A stretch of DNA of 64,000 nucleotides from Variovorax paradoxus (GCF_030811855.1 NZ_JAUSRN010000012.1:62001-126000); one strand, 5' to 3'. Counted from the stretch's first letter, positions 43,218 through 52,213 are shown. A program made the numbers and translations. The notes: generated by a model not told the origin, from the sequence alone.

Positions 43218-43868
43218 TCAGCTGCGGCGCAGGAACACATGCGTGGCGCGCTCGCCTGCCAATTGCCGTTCGCAGCTGTAGCCCAGCGCCGGCAGGTCCA
43301 GGCCTGCGAACAGCGCCTGGCCCTTTCCCAGCAGCACAGGCCGCACGGCAAGGTGCAGTTCGTCGATCAGCCCGGCCTTCAGATATTCGCGTACCGTCGC
43401 GACGCCGCCGCCCACGCGCACGTCGCGCGTGCCCGCGGCGGCCTTTGCAAGCGCCAGCGCCTCGTGGATGCCGCCGGTGACGAAATGGAAGGTGGTGCCG
43501 CCCTGCATGGTCAGTGGCGCGCGCGCATGGTGGGTCAGCACGAAGACCGGGACGTGATACGGAGGCTCGTCGCCCCACCAGCCTTTCCAGCTCTCGTCGG
43601 GCCAGGGACCGCGCACCGGCCCGAACATGTTGCGCCCGAGGATCCAGGCACCCACTTCGGCAAAGCCTTGTTCGGCCATCTGGTTGTCGATGCCGGTCTC
43701 GCCGCCAACTTCGCCCGACTTCTGCATCTGCTGCCAGACGCGTGTGGGAAAGAACCAGTCCATGAGTTCGGGACCGCGAACGCCCAGCGGGTGCTCCAGG
43801 CTCTGGTCTGGTCCGGCAGCGAAGCCATCGAGCGAAACGCCGAAGCTGCGCACGAGCAATCGGGTCAT
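43218..43868 (-). CDS. RibD C-terminal/dihydrofolate reductase-like protein
   Basis: 216 residues of the DHFR-like RibD_C family (YyaP/YwjB-like): LLVRSFGVSLDGFAAGPDQ, WILGRNMFGPVRGPW, VPVFVLTHHARAPLTMQGGTTFHFVTGG, VRVGGGVATVREYLKAGLIDELHL and PVLLGKGQALF. The NADPH-binding glycine run GGGVAT is intact. It probably reduces a small unidentified substrate. Convergent with the NTF2-like gene. The gap between them contains a CCGGC-ACT... hairpin without a T-run. The next 220 bp upstream (43869-44088) holds no gene I can support. Confidence 0.88.
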   Translation of the reverse strand: MTRLLVRSFGVSLDGFAAGPDQSLEHPLGVRGPELMDWFFPTRVWQQMQKSGEVGGETGIDNQMAEQGFAEVGAWILGRNMFGPVRGPWPDESWKGWWGDEPPYHVPVFVLTHHARAPLTMQGGTTFHFVTGGIHEALALAKAAAGTRDVRVGGGVATVREYLKAGLIDELHLAVRPVLLGKGQALFAGLDLPALGYSCERQLAGERATHVFLRRS

Positions 43869-44088
43869 GGAGTCGTCTCCTGCAAGTAGAGGCTCAGTCT
43901 AGCGCGGGCGGCGCACGCGAGTGGCCGCATGTATCGGATCTGCGAACGCACAGGTGAACCAGATGGAGATGCAAACATGGTTCTGTACGTCACCGGCGGC
44001 AAGAGTTAAAAAAGCAGCAGACCTTGGGGCACCCTGACTTCGCGCGTAAGGATGTCAGCTCAGTTCAACGACCAGCATTGACTGCTTG

Positions 44089-45015
44089 CTACCCCGGCAG
44101 TGGCCAGCGATGCAGTGCGACGCCAGGCGTATCCAGCACGAGCTTCAGCACGTTGCCGTGGGTGGAGTCGGTCACGAAGAGCGTGGCTCTGTCAGGCCCG
44201 CCGAACGCAATGTTGGTCGTCGATGCACCGGCCGGGCCACGCAGCACCATCACGGGTTCCGCGCGCTGGTTGAGCACCCATACGTAGCCAAGGCCAGGAT
44301 TGGCGACCAGCAGGCGCCCCTGTGTGTCGACCGCGAGTCCATCGGGGCCGCTGGGGCCGTAGGAGGTGAAGAACTGGCTCACCTTGGCCACGCTGCCGTC
44401 GGGCAGCAGCGGGACGCGCCAGACGCAGTTGCCGCGCGTCACCGCGAGGTACAGCAGCTTGCCGTCCGGGGACAATGCCACGCCGTTCGGACTGGGCACG
44501 TTCGAGAGCAAAAGGTCAAGCTGGCCGCTCGGGCGCAGCCGGTAGAGCCGGCCCGACGGATCGTGCAATCCGCTCTGGCCCTGGTCGGTGAAGTAGATGT
44601 TGCCCTGCGCGTCGAGCACGAGGTCGTTGACGCCCTTGAAGCTCTCCGTGTTGCGCCGCTGCAGGTGCGGCGTGACATGGCCGGTGCGCACGTCGACGTG
44701 CATCAGGCCGTTCTTGTAGTCGGTGACGAGCAGCGTGTGCGCGTCGATGAACTTCATGCCGTTCGGCTCGCCGTCGTACTCCGCAACCTGCGTCCATTCG
44801 CCCGCGGCGTTGATGCGAAAGATCCGGCCAAAGGGAATGTCCGAAACGTAGAGATTGCCGGCCTCATCGAACACGGGGCCTTCGAGAAAGGAATCGGTGG
44901 GTTGGCCTCCACGGTTCGCGTCGGCCCAGACGCTCGCCATGCGCCGGCGAAAGGCCTGGGGCATGGTGGTGAAGGTCTGGAGTTCCAGCACCTGGGGCGC
45001 TTGCAAAAGGTACAA
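44089..45015 (-). CDS. SMP-30/gluconolactonase family protein
   Basis: 308 residues from a TTG at 45015, chosen because AAGGAG lies six bases upstream (AAGGAGATCGACTTG) and upstream frame does not look coding. A six-bladed propeller is marked by FLEGPVFDEAGNLYVSDIP, NGMKFIDAHTLLVTDYKNG, VNDLVLDAQGNIYFTD, PNGVALSPDGKLLYLA and GPDGLAVDTQGRLLVANPG. The metal-binding Glu, Asn and Asp of the family fit these strands. It should open a lactone. It is the last gene of the operon headed by the LysR gene at 51739. Confidence 0.88.
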   Translation of the reverse strand: MYLLQAPQVLELQTFTTMPQAFRRRMASVWADANRGGQPTDSFLEGPVFDEAGNLYVSDIPFGRIFRINAAGEWTQVAEYDGEPNGMKFIDAHTLLVTDYKNGLMHVDVRTGHVTPHLQRRNTESFKGVNDLVLDAQGNIYFTDQGQSGLHDPSGRLYRLRPSGQLDLLLSNVPSPNGVALSPDGKLLYLAVTRGNCVWRVPLLPDGSVAKVSQFFTSYGPSGPDGLAVDTQGRLLVANPGLGYVWVLNQRAEPVMVLRGPAGASTTNIAFGGPDRATLFVTDSTHGNVLKLVLDTPGVALHRWPLPG

Positions 45016-45074
45016 GTCGATCTCCTTGGGCGCCGGCGCGCCACGGTTCGGATGGTATCGGTTGGCCGTGCGAT

Positions 45075-45962
45075 TCAATCGGCCCCAAAGCCATAGAGCT
45101 TCGCTGGGTTGTCGACCAGGATACGGTCGCGCGCGTCCACGCTCTGGCACCAGGCCGCCAGCACGTCGGCCAGGTCGGCGTCGTTCACGGTGTTCGGATG
45201 TTCCGTGGTGTGCGGCCAGTCGCTCCCCCAGACCAGGCGCTCGGGCGCAGCTTCGACCAGCGCCCGGCCCATTGCAGCGCAGTCGCGGTAGGCCGGTGCG
45301 CCGTCGCGCGAGCGCATATACACGCCAGATAACTTGACCCAGGTGTTGCCGGCGTCCAGCAGCCGTCGCATCGTCGCGTAGGCCTCGCCGCGGACGCCAT
45401 CGGCCGGGTCGATCCGGCCGATGTGGTCGATCACCAATGGCACCGGAAGCGCTGCGAGCACGGGTGCGAGTTCGACCAGTTGCTCCGGCTGCACGAAGAC
45501 CTGGACGTGCCAACCCAGCCGAGCCACCTTGCGTGCGAGCGTGATCAGCATCTGCGCAGTGGTCATGCCCCAGGATTGCGGCGTGACGAAGTTCACCCGC
45601 AGGCCGCAGATGCGCCGCGCGGCAAGCAGATCGAGCGCTTCGTCGGAAACGTCCTGGTCGACGACGGCGATGCCCCGCGCACGCTCGCCTAGCTGCGCCA
45701 GCGCGTCGAGCGTGCAGGCGTTGTCGGTGCCGTAGGTCGATGGGTTGACGACCACTGTGCGCGGGGTGCCAAGCCGCTGTTGCAGCAGGCGGTAGTCGCC
45801 CACTTCGGCCCGCGGCGGCTGGCGCTTCCAGTGCTTCGATGCGGCGAATCGCGGATCGAAGATGTGCATGTGGCTGTCGCAGGCATTCGGCGGAAGTGCG
45901 AGCGCAGGCCGGTTCAGTCCCACCGAATGAGGAACGGGCTGCGAGAGCGATTTGACGGTCAT
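45075..45962 (-). CDS. Amidohydrolase family protein, LigI-like (2-pyrone-4,6-dicarboxylate hydrolase-like)
   Basis: 295 residues from ATG 45962. TIM-barrel amidohydrolase with CDSHMHIFDPRF, LVIDHIGRIDPADG, WVKLSGVYM, LVWGSDWPHTTEHP and ILVDNPAKLYGF. These are features of the LigI-type lactonase group, which opens a carboxylated pyrone or sugar lactone. It lies 59 bp upstream of the SMP-30-like gene and 11 bp after a Bug receptor gene. Together these suggest lactone or cyclic-acid breakdown. The specific substrate is not determinable here. Confidence 0.85.
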   Translation of the reverse strand: MTVKSLSQPVPHSVGLNRPALALPPNACDSHMHIFDPRFAASKHWKRQPPRAEVGDYRLLQQRLGTPRTVVVNPSTYGTDNACTLDALAQLGERARGIAVVDQDVSDEALDLLAARRICGLRVNFVTPQSWGMTTAQMLITLARKVARLGWHVQVFVQPEQLVELAPVLAALPVPLVIDHIGRIDPADGVRGEAYATMRRLLDAGNTWVKLSGVYMRSRDGAPAYRDCAAMGRALVEAAPERLVWGSDWPHTTEHPNTVNDADLADVLAAWCQSVDARDRILVDNPAKLYGFGAD

Positions 45963-45973
45963 CGACGACGCCC

Positions 45974-46933
45974 TCAATCGAGCTTGATGCTGCCCTTGCG
46001 GATCACGTCCGCCCACTTCGCATTTTCCTTCTTCAGGAACTCGGCAAACTCGGCCGGCGTCGATCCGACCGGCTGGACGCCCACATCGACGAAACGCCGC
46101 TTGACCTCTTCCTCCTTCAGAACTTCAACCACGGCCTTGTGAAGCTTCTCGGCGACAGCAGCAGGCGTGCCGGCGGGCAGCAGCAATCCATTCCACTCGT
46201 ACGCCTCGTAGCCGGGCGCGACAGTCTCCGCAATGGTCGGCACGTCGGGCAGGCGCGGGGAGCGCTGCGGCGACGACACCGCCAGCGCGCGCAGCTTGCC
46301 GCTGGACACCAGCGGGTATGACGCGGCGATGGTGCTGAACATGAAATCGACTTGGCCGCCCATGACATCGGAGATGGCGGGGCCGCCGCTTTTGTAGGCG
46401 ACGTGCACCATGTCAAGACCGAGCCGCTGGCGCAACAGTTCGGCGGCAAGGCGCTGCACGGTGCCGCTGCCGCCCGACGCGAAGTTGAGCTTTCCAGGTT
46501 CGGTCTTCGCTCTGTCCGCGAGGTCCTTGATGCTCTTCACCGGCGACTCCGCGCGGACGATCACGATGTTGGGCGCCAGCGAAACCAGTGCCAGTGGCTG
46601 CAAGGCGTTGGCGGCGAATGGCATGCGGGGGAAAAGGTGTGGATTGATCGAGTACGGCGTTGCGTCGTACAGCACCGTGTATCCATCGGGTTCGGCCTTG
46701 GCGGCAAAGCTCGCACCGATGGTGCCGCTGGCGCCCGGCCTGTTGTCGACGATCACGCTGGTGCCAAGCTTCGCGCCGACGTGCACCGCGAGAACGCGGG
46801 CGAGCGCATCGGCTGAGCCGCCGGGCGCATATGGCACCACGAGGGTGATGGGGCGCTCCGGAAAGGCGGCCTGTGCAGAAGCGGCGGCGGCCAGAAGGCA
46901 CGCGGCGAGCAGGCATGGGATGGGGTGGATCAT
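45974..46933 (-). CDS. Bug/TctC family periplasmic receptor
   Basis: 319 residues with a signal peptide ending ASAQAA. Family motifs: LVVPYAPGGSADALARVLAVH, VIVDNRPGASGTIGASFAAKA, PDGYTVLYDATPYSINPHLF, MVHVAYKSGGPAISDVMGGQ. It is one of three receptor genes in this operon. Pairwise similarity to its two operon neighbours is only at family level, so they are not recent copies and may bind different ligands. Confidence 0.93.
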   Translation of the reverse strand: MIHPIPCLLAACLLAAAASAQAAFPERPITLVVPYAPGGSADALARVLAVHVGAKLGTSVIVDNRPGASGTIGASFAAKAEPDGYTVLYDATPYSINPHLFPRMPFAANALQPLALVSLAPNIVIVRAESPVKSIKDLADRAKTEPGKLNFASGGSGTVQRLAAELLRQRLGLDMVHVAYKSGGPAISDVMGGQVDFMFSTIAASYPLVSSGKLRALAVSSPQRSPRLPDVPTIAETVAPGYEAYEWNGLLLPAGTPAAVAEKLHKAVVEVLKEEEVKRRFVDVGVQPVGSTPAEFAEFLKKENAKWADVIRKGSIKLD

Positions 46934-46973
46934 GGGTTCCTTGCGGCGTTCAAAGGATGGCGGCGGTGCGCAT

Positions 46974-47954
46974 TCATTCGGTCTTCAAATCGAGCGCGCG
47001 CGCGAGCTCTCCGTAAAGCTTGACTTCGCGCGCCATCTGGGCGCCGAAGGCATCCGCACAGGTGTTCTGCGCTTCCATGCCGAGCGAGCGCAGCTTCTCC
47101 CGCGCGGCGGGGGCCCGCGTGAACTCGGTGGCGACCTGGCGCAACGTGGCCAGCACGGCGGGTGGCGTGCCGGCAGGCGCCAGCAACCCGTACCACGCGT
47201 CCGCCGCGTAGCCCTTGAGGCCCGCCTCCTCGAACGTCGGCACGTTCGGCAGCAAGGCCGAGCGCTTCGGTGCCGCCACCGCCAGCGCAGCGAGCTTGCC
47301 GGACTGGACCTGCGGCAGCACGGAGCCCAGCGTCGCGAAGGAGCTGTCGACCTGCCCGCCCATGAGGTCGGTGATCGCCTGTGCCGCGCCCTTGTAGGGA
47401 ATGTGGTTCATCGAGGTGCCCGTCAACCGCGTGGACTGCGCGCTCGCGAAGTGCCCCGAGCTGCCCGAGCCCGGCGTGGCGTACGTGCGCTTGCCCGGCT
47501 CCGCCTTCACCGCTTGCAGGAATGCGTCCACCGACTTGACCGGCATCGACGGACCGACGACCAGCACCGTCGGGCTTGCGGCCAGCGAACACACCGGCGT
47601 GAACGACCGCACGGCATCGAACTTGACCCGCTGGCTGTACAGCGCGGGGATCATCGTGTGGTTTGTCGCGCCCAGCAGCAGCGTGTAGCCATCGGCCGGC
47701 GCAGCGACGGCAGCTTCCGCCGCGAGGATGGTGTTGGCGCCGGGCTTGTTGTCCACGACGAAGGGCTGGCCCAGCGCGCGCGATGCGTAGTCGGCAAAGG
47801 CGCGTGCGACCACGTCCGTGGGGCCGCCCGCGGAGAAGCCGACGAGCACGCGCACGGGCTTTGCGGGCCAGGCCGGGGCCTGCGCGTGCGCCACCAGCGC
47901 CGCCGCCATGCCAACGGCAGCGACGGGCCAGCGGAGGTTTCCACCGATCTTCAT
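46974..47954 (-). CDS. Bug/TctC family periplasmic receptor
   Basis: 326 residues with a signal peptide (VAAVGMAAALVAHAQA). Family motifs: VLVGFSAGGPTDVVARAFADY, FVVDNKPGANTILAAEAAVAA, ADGYTLLLGATNHTMIPALY, MNHIPYKGAAQAITDLMGGQ. Second of three receptors in the operon, between the other Bug gene (40 bp gap) and the dehydrogenase gene (43 bp gap). The mature chain has two cysteines (TPVCSLA, NTCADAF), unusual for the family and possibly a disulfide. Confidence 0.93.
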   Translation of the reverse strand: MKIGGNLRWPVAAVGMAAALVAHAQAPAWPAKPVRVLVGFSAGGPTDVVARAFADYASRALGQPFVVDNKPGANTILAAEAAVAAPADGYTLLLGATNHTMIPALYSQRVKFDAVRSFTPVCSLAASPTVLVVGPSMPVKSVDAFLQAVKAEPGKRTYATPGSGSSGHFASAQSTRLTGTSMNHIPYKGAAQAITDLMGGQVDSSFATLGSVLPQVQSGKLAALAVAAPKRSALLPNVPTFEEAGLKGYAADAWYGLLAPAGTPPAVLATLRQVATEFTRAPAAREKLRSLGMEAQNTCADAFGAQMAREVKLYGELARALDLKTE

Positions 47955-47997
47955 GAATGTCTCCTTGATCTTTTCTGCATGGTGCGGCCCGGCAGAT

Positions 47998-48924
47998 TCA
48001 GGTCGTCGCGGCCTGCCGTGCCAGCACCTGCAGCAAGTTCTTCGCGGCAGCGACGCCCATGTTCACATAGGCATCGCCGGTCACGCCGCCGATGTGCGGG
48101 CTCAGTACGATGCGCTTTTCGCCTTGGAACGGGTGGCCAGGCGCCATCGGCTCAACCGCGAAACTGTCCAAGCCCGCCATGGCGACCTGGCCCGAGCGCA
48201 CGGCTGCGAGCAGTGCATGCTCGTCGATCAGGCCGCCACGCGCCGTGTTGACGACGATCACTCCGCGCTTGCATTGCGCCAGCGTCTGCGCGTCGAGCAG
48301 GCCCCGGTTGTCCTCCGTCAGCGGGCAGTGCAGCGAGATGGCGTCGGATTCGCGCCAGAGCGTGGCGAGGTCCACCGCTTCGACATGGGCCGGCAGATCT
48401 TTGGCAAACGGGTCGAATCCCAGCACGCGCATGCCCAGCGCATCTGCCATGCGTGCGAAGCGCAGGCCGATGGCGCCCAGTCCGACCAGGCCGACGGTGC
48501 GGCCGCCGAGCTCGAGGCTCTTGTGCGTTGCCTTGTCCCAGTGACCGGCGTGCATGCGCGCGTCCAGCGCCACCACCGACTTGGCGCAGGCAAGCAGCAA
48601 GGCGAGCGCCTGCTCGGCGACGGCCGCGGCGTTGGCGCCGACGGCCGCGACAACCTCGACGCCGCGGGTGCTCGCCGCCGCCTTGTCGATGGTGTCGGTG
48701 CCGCTGCCGTGCTTCGAGATCACTTTCAGAGACGGGGCCGCATCCATGACGGCCGCACTCACCTTGCCGTAGCGCACGATGATGGCCACCGGATCGTGCT
48801 TGCGGCACAGGGCGACGAGGTCTTCCTCGGTCGGCGTCTTGCCCGCGTAGACGACCTCATGCCCCTCGAGCAGCGCGAGGGCTTGCGACGCCAGATCCGC
48901 GCCAGTGACGAGGATGGCGGTCAC
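47998..48924 (-). CDS. NAD-dependent D-2-hydroxyacid dehydrogenase
   Basis: 308 residues from GTG 48924, which overlaps the RraA stop as GTGA. NAD-binding GLVGLGAIGLRFARMADALGM, then catalytic Arg in VVNTARGGLIDEHAL, Glu in the region of SFAVEPMAPGHPF, and the His of LSPHIGG. The N-terminal catalytic-domain half (VSAAVMDAAPSLKVISKHGSGTD) matches phosphoglycerate-dehydrogenase-like members. It oxidises a 2-hydroxy acid or reduces a 2-keto acid. Coupled translation with an RraA-family gene suggests consecutive steps on a hydroxy-keto acid. Confidence 0.9.
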   Translation of the reverse strand: MTAILVTGADLASQALALLEGHEVVYAGKTPTEEDLVALCRKHDPVAIIVRYGKVSAAVMDAAPSLKVISKHGSGTDTIDKAAASTRGVEVVAAVGANAAAVAEQALALLLACAKSVVALDARMHAGHWDKATHKSLELGGRTVGLVGLGAIGLRFARMADALGMRVLGFDPFAKDLPAHVEAVDLATLWRESDAISLHCPLTEDNRGLLDAQTLAQCKRGVIVVNTARGGLIDEHALLAAVRSGQVAMAGLDSFAVEPMAPGHPFQGEKRIVLSPHIGGVTGDAYVNMGVAAAKNLLQVLARQAATT

Positions 48925-49610
48925 AGCGTCTCGCCTTCCTTCAGCACGCCGGCCGTGCGCAGCGCCGAGACGAGCCATTTGGCGGCCGTGTCGCCTTCCT
49001 TGATGGCCGCGATGCGCGCGGCCTCGTCCTTGACCTTCTTCGCGGCCAGCGGCAGCAGCGACTCGATCTTCTCGCGCTCCACCACGACCACACCGTCGCA
49101 GTCGCCGATGACGAAGTCGCCCGGGTTCACGGTCACGCCGCCGATCGACACCGGATGTCCGATACGACCGCCGATGTTCTTGGTCGGGCCGTTGGGGTTG
49201 GTGCCGACCGAGAAGACCGGAAAATCCATTTCATCGATCTCCAGGCTGTCGCGGCACGCACCGTCCATCACAACGCCGGCGATGCCGAGCTGCTTGCATG
49301 CGGTCATCATGATCGTACCCATGAGCGCCGAGCCCTCGTCGCCCTTGCCGTCGATGACGAGCACGTCGCCGGGTTTGGCCATGGCGATGGCGGCATGGAT
49401 CATCAGGTTGTCGCCGGGTCGTACTTCCACAGTGATCGCGCTGCCGGCGAGCTTCATGCGCGGACGCAGTGCCTTGATGCGGCCATGCACGGCGCCACGG
49501 CGCCCGGCCACGTCGGCCAGGATCGCGGCCTGGAATTCGGCCGCCTGGGCCACGACGTGCGCGGGCACGCGTTCGAAGTTGCGGATGATGTCGGGAAGAT
49601 TGGAAGGCAT
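48921..49610 (-). CDS. RraA-family protein (aldolase/decarboxylase-like)
   Basis: 229 residues. The RraA/HMG aldolase fold is seen in LAGSAITVEVRPGDNLMIHAA, KPGDVLVIDGKGDEGSALMGTIM, AGVVMDGACRDSLEI and PGDFVIGDCDGVVVVE. The Arg-Asp pair of the active site is in ACRDS. It differs clearly from the LigK-like paralogue at 39519-40220. The likely reaction is cleavage or decarboxylation of a 4-hydroxy-2-oxo or oxaloacetate-type acid. Its product or substrate may be handled by the coupled D-2-hydroxyacid dehydrogenase. Confidence 0.85.
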   Translation of the reverse strand: MPSNLPDIIRNFERVPAHVVAQAAEFQAAILADVAGRRGAVHGRIKALRPRMKLAGSAITVEVRPGDNLMIHAAIAMAKPGDVLVIDGKGDEGSALMGTIMMTACKQLGIAGVVMDGACRDSLEIDEMDFPVFSVGTNPNGPTKNIGGRIGHPVSIGGVTVNPGDFVIGDCDGVVVVEREKIESLLPLAAKKVKDEAARIAAIKEGDTAAKWLVSALRTAGVLKEGETL

Positions 49611-49645
49611 GGCGTTCGTTCGATGTAAGAGAAGGATGAAAGTGA

Positions 49646-50656
49646 TCAGTCGACCTTGGCGCCGGACTCTTTGACGATCTTTCCCCAGCGGCCAATGTCG
49701 TCGTGGATCAGCTTGGCGAAGTGCTCAGGCGTTCCACCGAGCGCGTCGGCGCCCTGGCTGGCGAGCTTCTTCTTGACTTCCGGATCCTGGAGCGCCTTGT
49801 TGAACGCGCCGTTCAATTTGGCGACCACGTCCTTCGGCAAACCCGCCGGCCCGGCAACACCGAACCAGGTGACGGCTTCAAATCCCTTGAAGCCCGATTC
49901 CGCAACGGTGGGCACCGAGGGCAGGTCGGCGGTGCGCTTGGGCGAAGTCACGGCAATGGCGCGCATCTTCCCGTTCTTGACGTAGCCGATCAGCGTAGGC
50001 ACTGACGACATGTACATCTGGATCTGGCCGCCAATCAGGTCGGTCGAACCTTGCGCAGCGCCCTTGTAGGGAACATGCGTGAACTTGACTCCTGCCGTCT
50101 TCTGGAACAACTCGGTCGCGAGGTGCGCCACCGTACCGCTGCCGGAACTGGCGTAGTTCAGCGACTCGGGCTTGGCCTTGGCAGCCGCTACTACATCGGC
50201 GAGTGTTTTGTACGGCGAGTCCGCCGACACTACGAGGACGAGCGGCGCACTTGCAACCTCGACGATGGGCGTCAGGTCCTTCTCGGGGTTGTAAGGCAGC
50301 TTGGCGTAGAGCGTGGGGTTGATCGCCAGGTTGCTGGTTTGGCCCAGCACCAGTGTGTAGCCGTCGGCGGGAGCCTTGGCCGCGGCATCCACTCCCAAGT
50401 TTCCGCCGGAGCCGGGCTTGTTGTCGATGATGATCGACCACCCGTTCGCGACGGCCACCTTGTTGGCAACTTCACGTGCAATCAGGTCGGTGCCTCCGCC
50501 CGCCGGAAACGGAACGATCAGCTTGATCGGGCGCGATGGATAGGCCTGTGCGGACGCCGGTGCGTGCGCCATGAGCGCTGCACCGGCAAGGAGCGTGGTG
50601 GCGGCGATGCCGATGAGGCGGTGTGAAGCCGCCGCCATGAGGGCGCGATGTGGCAT
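49646..50656 (-). CDS. Bug/TctC family periplasmic receptor, first gene after LysR
   Basis: 336 residues with a signal peptide (IAATTLLAGAALMAHAPASAQA). Family motifs: LIVPFPAGGGTDLIAREVANK, IIDNKPGSGGNLGVDAAAKA, ADGYTLVLGQTSNLAINPTLY, FTHVPYKGAAQGSTDLIGGQ. It is the first structural gene of the operon and follows the LysR gene after a 129 bp gap with an AT-rich operator candidate. The probable ligand is the carboxylic acid degraded by the downstream enzymes. Confidence 0.93.
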   Translation of the reverse strand: MPHRALMAAASHRLIGIAATTLLAGAALMAHAPASAQAYPSRPIKLIVPFPAGGGTDLIAREVANKVAVANGWSIIIDNKPGSGGNLGVDAAAKAPADGYTLVLGQTSNLAINPTLYAKLPYNPEKDLTPIVEVASAPLVLVVSADSPYKTLADVVAAAKAKPESLNYASSGSGTVAHLATELFQKTAGVKFTHVPYKGAAQGSTDLIGGQIQMYMSSVPTLIGYVKNGKMRAIAVTSPKRTADLPSVPTVAESGFKGFEAVTWFGVAGPAGLPKDVVAKLNGAFNKALQDPEVKKKLASQGADALGGTPEHFAKLIHDDIGRWGKIVKESGAKVD

Positions 50657-50745
50657 GAACTTGTCTCCTGTTTAGCCCACCCTGCTCGATTGCGGGCGGT
50701 GCGTTCAATGGAGGCAAGTATTCGGCGCGGTGCCCATTCAGTCCA

Positions 50746-50768
50746 ATCGATACTTTTTTAAGATCGAT
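50746..50768. promoter_or_regulatory. ATCGAT repeat operator candidate upstream of Bug operon
   Basis: Two ATCGAT hexamers (50746-50751 and 50763-50768) are 17 bases apart on the same face, with ACTTTTTTAAG between. The site lies between the LysR gene and the first Bug gene, where a LysR regulator would act. The second part resembles the element at 41375-41390 of the other LysR-linked operon. Confidence 0.45.
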
Positions 50769-50785
50769 AGATTTGACTTTGGGTA

Positions 50786-51739
50786 TTACTCCGGAGGCGA
50801 GTGGGCGTATTTCGCCAACAGGTGGATCAGCCGTTGTGCCGCCGGGGAGACGTAGCCGCTGTCGCGATAGGTCACGACCATGCGGCGGCGCATCGTCGTG
50901 GCCGGCAACTTCACTTCGCGCAACGCTGCGCCGGAACGCCCCGCCTGCAGGTGAAGACGCGAGATGAAGCTCAGCAGCCCCGTCTCGCCGATCAGTGTCG
51001 GCAGCATCAGCAGCATCGTGCTTTCGACCTGTACCACAGGCCGGGGAATTCGATGGCGATCGAAGGTCTGGTCGAGCCAGTCCCGCGTCGGTGCCCCAGC
51101 GGGCTGAAGCACCCATCGATAGCCCGCCAGGTCCTTGAGGCCCGGCTTCGGCTTGTCGAAGATCGCGTGCGTGTCGGCGGCAGCGACCACGATCACGTCT
51201 TCGGCCAGATTCTGCGAGGCGAACCCCGGTTCAGTAGCGCCTCCGGTGCCGACCATCAGATCGATATCGCCGGCGCGCAGGAGCGGCTTCAGGACGTCGA
51301 CCAGCGCCACGGTGGTCCGCAACGTGACATCGGGCGCTTCGCGCATCAGGTCGCGCGCGGCCGGGGGCAAGAGAAACTGCGCGGCCGTCGGCACGATGCC
51401 GATCTTGATGTTTCCAGTCAGGCCTCTGCCGATGTCGCTGATTTCGCGGCGCGCGCTTTCCACATCGAAGCGTGTGCGCTGGGCCCATTTGAGAAGCGCC
51501 TTCCCCGCGCTGGTCAGACGGATCCCGCGTCCTGTTTTCTCGAAGAGCAGCGCCCCGCACGCTTCTTCCAACCGCCGTACGCAGCTTGTCAACGCAGGTT
51601 GCGTTCGGTGCAGACGTTCGGCCGCGCGCCCCATGTGCTCGAGCTCGGCAATGACTTCAAAGTACTGAAGATCGCGCAGATCCAAGATGAACTCCTCAAA
51701 TTTGTCTAAAGCTCTGATCCCACCCTGGCCATCCGTCAT
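50786..51739 (-). CDS. LysR-type transcriptional regulator
   Basis: 317 residues. The N-terminal winged helix is LRDLQYFEVIAELEHMGRAAERLHRTQPALTSCVRRLEEACG and LLFEKTGRGIRLTSAGKALL. The effector domain follows (GNIKIGIVPTAAQFLLPPAARDL, LRAGDIDLMVGTGG). Unusually for LysR, it is encoded on the same strand and ahead of the genes it probably controls, not divergently. Translation may start at 51739 or at the later ATG-like positions; the HTH is about 20 residues in, so a slightly later start is possible. Confidence 0.9.
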   Translation of the reverse strand: MTDGQGGIRALDKFEEFILDLRDLQYFEVIAELEHMGRAAERLHRTQPALTSCVRRLEEACGALLFEKTGRGIRLTSAGKALLKWAQRTRFDVESARREISDIGRGLTGNIKIGIVPTAAQFLLPPAARDLMREAPDVTLRTTVALVDVLKPLLRAGDIDLMVGTGGATEPGFASQNLAEDVIVVAAADTHAIFDKPKPGLKDLAGYRWVLQPAGAPTRDWLDQTFDRHRIPRPVVQVESTMLLMLPTLIGETGLLSFISRLHLQAGRSGAALREVKLPATTMRRRMVVTYRDSGYVSPAAQRLIHLLAKYAHSPPE

Positions 51740-51859
51740 CTGAAACGATGATGCGGCGCAGATCGTGTCTGTTTAGTCTCACGACGCTTGAACTCGCAAC
51801 TTTCAAAGAAGGTTGCCGATGTTCCAGCGATCAGATCCACCCACAAGAAGGAACAAGCC

Positions 51860-52213
51860 ATGAATTTTTCCCGCCATCATTCGGCCGGCCCAAGAAGGCC
51901 CTTGACCGCTGCATTCCTGGGCTTTGCCGCTCTCGTCCACCAGCAAGCGTTCGCTCTCGATGTGAATGATGGCAGCGTCTATTTTTGTCCGACAAAGTCG
52001 ACTGCGGCGGGCGGTCAAACGAACGGAATCATGTGCGATGCGGTGCATTGCTACAACAGCCGATCACCCAAACTCGGCGCCGCACAACGGCTCTTTCTGG
52101 AATCCGCAAAAGAGCAGTGCCGCTATATGTCCAATCAGGAAGTCGCGCTCTACTGGCCTGAATACGCGCCAACAACCGCAGCGGCAGCGGCTCCCGCACC
52201 GACCACCAAATAG
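51860..52213 (+). CDS. Secreted small hypothetical protein
   Basis: 117 residues from ATG 51860, with AAGGAA upstream. A signal peptide (RPLTAAFLGFAALVHQQAFA) is followed by a short domain with four cysteines (VYFCPTKS, GIMCDAVHCYN, KEQCRYMS) that could form two disulfides. It ends in an Ala/Pro/Thr-rich tail (PTTAAAAAPAPTTK). No family is recognised. It lies alone between a LysR gene and a convergent GFA-family gene. Confidence 0.65.
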   Translation: MNFSRHHSAGPRRPLTAAFLGFAALVHQQAFALDVNDGSVYFCPTKSTAAGGQTNGIMCDAVHCYNSRSPKLGAAQRLFLESAKEQCRYMSNQEVALYWPEYAPTTAAAAAPAPTTK

